Shown one piece after another: positions 62,643 through 64,000 of a stretch of 64,000 nucleotides of DNA. The notes under the pieces were generated by a model that was given only the letters and a program-made list of their open reading frames with translations, ran no database searches and was not told the origin of the DNA. Source of the stretch: Mariniphaga sediminis (GTDB lineage Bacteria; Bacteroidota; Bacteroidia; Bacteroidales; Prolixibacteraceae); assembly GCF_003573545.1 (NCBI RefSeq), contig NZ_QWET01000020.1:21437-85436 (forward strand), read 5' to 3'. Each line of letters starts with the position of its first letter. The first letter of the stretch is position 1. The translations under genes and the position numbers were made by a program.

Positions 62643-63830
62643 TTAGCTGTTGTCATCCAGAGTTACCCCAAATTCCTTTGCCAGCAGTTTCCTTCCTTCT
62701 ACATATTCCGGCAGGCTTTCTGAATGGTGCCCGCATTCATCGTCCCATACCGAGGGCGCTTCCACCCCGTGCGAGATAGTCCCGCATATTGGAGCAGTAC
62801 TGGGTATACGCTCTATTATCCTCCGGTACAACTCCTGTGCATTTATCACATCCCCATAAGCAAGTTCCAGTTTATGAAGTACCCTTACATCGCGGAGCTG
62901 GCTGGTTAAACCGGCACGACCTTTTACGTTGTAACAGGCTCCATATTTGTTCATGCTGGGACACGGAGCACACATCATCCAGTCGGCGGCTTCTGCAATC
63001 CTTATTTTTGCATCCGGTTTTTTCAGGATATACTGGAGCATCTCAGGCAGGTTATCGGTCTCAAAAGGAGGCCTTTCTCCCAACCCGTATTGACATATTG
63101 CACACAGTAAAATATGGGGCCTCACACTAATTGCTTCCGCTTTATACATTGCCCGGATTGACTCTTCCTTTGCTTGGGACCTTTCCTCTTTTGTCCTGGG
63201 GATAATTATCGCACCCTGCGTCCCGGCCAGGTCTGATTCCGAAAAATCCAGCCGGGTATTCCAACCCGGTACAGCATACCGCAGGCTAATCTCACGCCCT
63301 TTTTCATAATACCCGGAATTTGCCTTCGGACATCCCTTACATGAATCTGAAGCCATATCCCCACAATCACAAATCCCGGTTGGGCTTTCTATCCTGTCCC
63401 ATATCCTGTGTAAAACTATCCTGGCGGGTAAAATAACCCCCGGAGGCAGGTCAATCCGTTGCAAAATCTCCAGGTCCCGTTTCCTGTTGAACTCAAAACT
63501 TCCATGGGTGTCTTCTGAAGTATCCGGATCCTGGTAAGCAAAAATATCCCCGGCATTACATACCAGTGTTACCGGAATATCCGGGTTTTCCCTGATTTGT
63601 TTTATTTTATCGCAATCCTTTTCTGTGTGGCCTTCCCCAATCCGGCAGATGGCGCACAGAAGCTGGAATGGACGTAATGCAACACGTGCTATTGGTGCTT
63701 CTCCACTATGTGGCTTAGACATCATACAGGATGTTGCCATTCCTGCTGTCCCCACTGCCAGCAGGCTGCTGCATGCTGCCGAGCCTGAAATAAATTTGCG
63801 GCGGCTTAAGCCTTTTCTTTCATTTTCCAT
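62643..63830 (-). CDS. Tat-exported protein with tandem DUF1284-like cysteine-rich domains
   Basis: With ATG at 63830 it has 395 residues; GTG at 63863 is an alternative. Twin-arginine signal SRRKFISGSAACSSL. Two homologous halves follow. Half 1: LRPFQLLCAIC (Cys 59, 62), LVCNAGD (91), then CDC (154-156) and CKGC (164-167). Half 2: RPHILLCAIC (243, 246), CAPC (287, 290), C299, PICGT (349) and C366. The pattern RPxxLLC with downstream Cys matches my memory of DUF1284, a small predicted metal or iron-sulfur-binding domain. Function unknown. Sits with exported sugar enzymes. Confidence 0.7.
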   Translation of the reverse strand: MENERKGLSRRKFISGSAACSSLLAVGTAGMATSCMMSKPHSGEAPIARVALRPFQLLCAICRIGEGHTEKDCDKIKQIRENPDIPVTLVCNAGDIFAYQDPDTSEDTHGSFEFNRKRDLEILQRIDLPPGVILPARIVLHRIWDRIESPTGICDCGDMASDSCKGCPKANSGYYEKGREISLRYAVPGWNTRLDFSESDLAGTQGAIIIPRTKEERSQAKEESIRAMYKAEAISVRPHILLCAICQYGLGERPPFETDNLPEMLQYILKKPDAKIRIAEAADWMMCAPCPSMNKYGACYNVKGRAGLTSQLRDVRVLHKLELAYGDVINAQELYRRIIERIPSTAPICGTISHGVEAPSVWDDECGHHSESLPEYVEGRKLLAKEFGVTLDDNS

Positions 63831-63863
63831 AACATTCAGTTTATTTAATTTTTTTATCATCAC

Positions 63864-64000
63864 TTAATTTTCGAAAACGACCAGTGAATACCCCTTACAT
63901 TTTGGTACCGTCACTTCGATATAATCATCAACCTGTTTAAAGGGAAGGGATTTTTTCTCGGGCGCCAGGTAAACCCGTTTGGGACGGGCCCCGTCATTCC
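63864..64000 (-). CDS. C-terminal end of a carbohydrate-active enzyme (5' part outside the window)
   Basis: Only the last 44 codons and the TAA (63864-63866) are present. The sequence (RPKRVYLAPEKKSLPF, EVTVPKCKGYSLVVFEN) resembles the C-terminal beta domain of GHL6 or GH42-like beta-galactosidase-type proteins (RVYLAPxxxxLxF ... xFxVPxVxGxxxVV), but the fragment is too short to assign a family. Stop abuts the GTG of the next gene. Confidence 0.55.
   Translation of the reverse strand, partial: NDGARPKRVYLAPEKKSLPFKQVDDYIEVTVPKCKGYSLVVFEN

Overview
The window looks like a chromosomal segment of a member of the Bacteroidota, probably a Marinilabiliales/Prolixibacteraceae-like anaerobe or facultative anaerobe. 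This is inferred from gene content: a SusC/SusD pair with FecR and an ECF sigma factor, a PUR-type DUF3276 protein, DUF4252 and DUF4412 proteins, FKBP lipoproteins, a Bacteroidota-type LptD, TAnnTTTG promoter boxes and few Shine-Dalgarno sequences. No phage, insertion sequence or CRISPR array was seen.

1-1.6 kb: the 5' part of an N-acetylneuraminate-lyase-like gene with its GntR regulator, then tRNA-Arg(TCT) with a terminator. 1.6-24 kb: housekeeping genes on both strands. They include asnA, an MFS transporter, a PhnP-like hydrolase, a tetrapyrrole-methylase-type methyltransferase, a membrane-Nudix fusion, two FKBP lipoproteins, an NrnA-like phosphoesterase, ndk, ftcD, a 56-residue ferredoxin, a ZIP transporter, nth, an ABC-F ATPase, folD, ffh, ridA, lptD, an amidase and an MCE/MlaD protein. 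24-28.2 kb: dnaA, a YigZ/IMPACT protein and pyrBI, which has a leader carrying a terminator hairpin and an open frame overlapping the pyrB start; tRNA-Leu(CAG) follows.

28.4-35.9 kb: a sigma factor - FecR - SusC (with STN domain) - SusD glycan-uptake unit with trans-envelope signalling and no adjacent hydrolase. 36-52.5 kb: mostly conserved single genes (ADPRM-like phosphoesterase, lipid kinase, SDR, App1-like phosphatase, rex, lipocalin, Gfo/Idh oxidoreductase), then an ATP-cone nuclease beside a Pif1-like helicase, an S9 peptidase bordered by a MITE-like repeat, an RluA-type synthase and a dipeptide epimerase.

52.5-57.4 kb is an AT-rich accessory stretch with short palindromic repeats between small genes: a lone TonB C-terminal domain, an unknown membrane/secreted pair, Crp- and MarR-like regulators, a frameshifted SRPBCC protein and a DUF4287 protein. 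57.4-64 kb is a minus-strand sugar-catabolism cluster of exported proteins. It holds a large unclassified TIM-barrel protein, an epimerase-like barrel, a Gfo/Idh protein, a Tat-exported tandem DUF1284-like cysteine-rich protein and the tail of another probable carbohydrate-active enzyme.
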